A DNA stretch of 64,000 bases, taken from assembly GCA_937906995.1 (NCBI GenBank), contig CALESB010000058.1, positions 31,817-95,816 of the forward strand. Direction: 5' to 3'. The stretch's first letter is position 1. Every line of letters begins with the position of its first letter. Positions 62,957 through 64,000 of the stretch are shown one piece after another. The notes under the pieces were generated by a model that did not search any database, was not told where the DNA came from, and saw nothing but the letters and a program-made list of their open reading frames with translations. A program made the position numbers and the translations under genes. The stretch is from an uncultured Sutterella sp. GTDB lineage: Bacteria > Pseudomonadota > Gammaproteobacteria > Burkholderiales > Burkholderiaceae_F.

Positions 62957-63715
62957 GTGTATTTAGCTGACATGTGCTGGCAAGAAGCCAAAGAAGCATT
63001 TCAAAATGACAAAACCGTCATCATTATTCCTATTGGTTCTACTGAACAACATGGTTGCGTTGGTCCTCTAGGAACTGATTGGATGATCCCTCAAGAATTC
63101 TCTCGTCGTCTGGACTCATTGGACAACATTATAATCGCCCCACCCCTTTGCTATGGTGTAGCACCCCAACATACTGAATTTGCAGGATCCGTTGATATTG
63201 GGTTAGAAACCATGACAAAAATCGTCGATAGCATGCTAACTCAATGGTTCAACCAGGGAGTCAAACGATTTATTATCATCAATGGGCACGGAGGTAATTC
63301 ACCAGCATTTATTGCTCCTGGTTTAAAACTGAACCGTCAGGGTGGAATTCTTTCTGTCATTAACTGGTGGAGCATTGCACCACAAATTAATAAACAGTGG
63401 GTAACTGGACACGGTGACGCTCAAGAAGTTTCCGCTATCATGGCATTTCGCCCAGAACTAATCAAAGAAAAATATTTTGCTGAAAATATCGTCCCTACAT
63501 TAACTAATAATTTAATTCCTACGCATCTGAATACTGTCACCTTTGAGGGAGCCAGCGTACAAATTATTCGCGAAATAAAGGGCACCGCCTCAACTGGCGG
63601 TTTTGGCGGTCTGAAAAGCCAAGAAGCCACAAAGCAATGGGGACAAGATATGATGGACGGGATGACAGAATGGATGAAACGCTTCGTTAAAGAATTTCAA
63701 AAGATACCATTGTGA
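62957..63715 (+). CDS. Creatininase-family amidohydrolase
   Basis: Metal-dependent hydrolase of the creatinine amidohydrolase fold. The 252-aa chain has the ligands in IPIGSTEQHGCVGPLGTDW (Glu, His, Asp), PPLCYGVAPQHTEF (His) and IIINGHGGNSPAF, and a glutamate in GDAQEVSAIMAF. The group includes creatininase, FAPy deformylase (ArfB), MftE and other cyclic-amide hydrolases, so the substrate is open. Start is GTG 62957 with ATAGGAG six bases upstream. Single gene after a terminator. Confidence 0.9.
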   Translation: MYLADMCWQEAKEAFQNDKTVIIIPIGSTEQHGCVGPLGTDWMIPQEFSRRLDSLDNIIIAPPLCYGVAPQHTEFAGSVDIGLETMTKIVDSMLTQWFNQGVKRFIIINGHGGNSPAFIAPGLKLNRQGGILSVINWWSIAPQINKQWVTGHGDAQEVSAIMAFRPELIKEKYFAENIVPTLTNNLIPTHLNTVTFEGASVQIIREIKGTASTGGFGGLKSQEATKQWGQDMMDGMTEWMKRFVKEFQKIPL

Positions 63716-63779
63716 TCAATTCAAAAGCTGAAAATTTTTATCTAAAAAAGCCATTTTTTGATTTAAGCAGAACTCTCTT

Positions 63780-63900
63780 TTAGAGGCGAGAACAGGGCAC
63801 TCCTATTCGTCTCGAGGCGCTCTCAGTCATTTACAGTAACCTCCGTAAAGCCCCTGTTTTTAAACGGGGATGCAAGGAGCAAAGTCGAAAGACTTTGTAA
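63780..63900 (+). mobile_element. Multi-hairpin sequence, possible end of an IS200/IS605-type element
   Basis: This stretch holds CCCC-t-GTTT/AAAC-GGGG (63851-63869), CAAAGTC-GAAA-GACTTTG (63880-63897), and further GAGGCGAG/CTCG-type pairs near 63783-63815, all upstream of an ORF start at 63952. Stacked subterminal hairpins without terminal inverted repeats are typical of IS200/IS605 ends, and this is the only part of the window with such a pattern. Only sequence to the right, outside the window, could confirm it. Confidence 0.35.
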
Positions 63901-63951
63901 ATTGAATAATTGAAGATATCATTATTTGATCTCTATTACTAAAAGAAAGCT

Positions 63952-64000
63952 ATGGAACTGATGCTCAACTACTCATTCGAACTAAAACTCAACACCGCTC
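63952..64000 (+). CDS. Start of an ORF cut by the right edge (possibly TnpB-like)
   Basis: Sixteen codons are visible (MELMLNYSFELKLNTA); a second ATG at 63961 may be the true start. The string LNYSFELKLNTA resembles the opening strand of OrfB/TnpB proteins, which start with a Tyr-x-Phe-x-Leu pattern followed by a Thr/Ser-x-x-Gln motif, but this is too short to prove it. Confidence 0.35.
   Translation, partial: MELMLNYSFELKLNTA

Noticed and set aside
1..64000. CRISPR arrays, prophage, rRNA or tRNA genes
   Set aside because: No regularly spaced direct repeats, phage structural genes, rRNA or tRNA segments were seen by reading; a dedicated scan could still find a short tRNA missed by eye.

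Overview
The window reads as chromosomal DNA of a low-GC, host-associated betaproteobacterium, most like Sutterellaceae (Sutterella/Parasutterella type, order Burkholderiales). The reasons are a cysteine-free L32, priB between rpsF and rpsR, a fab cluster next to rpmF-yceD and rne-rluC, a lepA-lepB pair, and oxygen-independent nucleotide metabolism (NrdD/NrdG). The genus is inference. Apart from the last ~250 bases there are no phage genes, CRISPR arrays or obvious islands, and no tRNA or rRNA gene was seen.

Layout. 1-4.7 kb: lepB (cut by the left edge), lepA, a dCMP-deaminase-like gene and fabF. 4.8-9.0 kb: acpP, fabG, fabD, fabH, rpmF and yceD, all on the minus strand and broken by intrinsic terminators; plsX is not in its usual place between rpmF and fabH. 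9.1-10.6 kb: maf-type pyrophosphatase and a tetrapyrrole-methylase-family methyltransferase. 10.6-16 kb: HAD phosphatase, rluC and divergent rne, which has a ~750-base structured leader. 16-18.1 kb: an unrecognised 413-aa protein and an endonuclease I. 18.2-21.5 kb: a lysine-riboswitch-controlled operon of an APC permease and an amidohydrolase. 21.6-24.3 kb: clpB under a textbook sigma-32 promoter. 24.5-29.7 kb: crcB, bcp, PIN-PhoH ATPase, OFA-type MFS carrier and ZIP transporter. 29.9-38.7 kb: recC-recB-recD. 38.8-42.4 kb: DUF456, dnaB, rplI, rpsR, priB and rpsF with a putative S6:S18 leader.

42.4-46.3 kb is the most interesting part: an anaerobic ribonucleotide reductase operon in which the glycyl-radical domain is a separate 58/59-residue ORF overlapping the end of nrdD. 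It is preceded by two NrdR-like boxes 31 bp apart. 46.7-50.6 kb: two tandem long-chain acyl-CoA synthetase paralogues, the first behind an attenuator-like hairpin. 50.6-54.1 kb: tatD, an ankyrin protein and rlhA. 54.2-55.2 kb: ccmD-ccmC. 55.3-59.6 kb: a LuxR-type response regulator facing a hybrid histidine kinase, in turn the last gene of a tadA-ldcA-kinase string with 8-nt overlaps; the TadA carries an extra ~135-residue N-terminal region. 59.7-63.7 kb: a small exported protein, an M20 amidohydrolase, two divergent YgiW/YdeI-type OB-fold proteins and a creatininase-family enzyme. The right edge holds a multi-hairpin sequence and the start of an ORF that may be an IS200/IS605-type element.

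Taken together the region mixes essential housekeeping (translation, fatty acid synthesis, replication, repair, RNA decay) with functions that fit an anaerobic gut lifestyle. Several loci carry legible RNA-level control: lysine riboswitch, rne leader, S6:S18 leader, and terminators inside operons.
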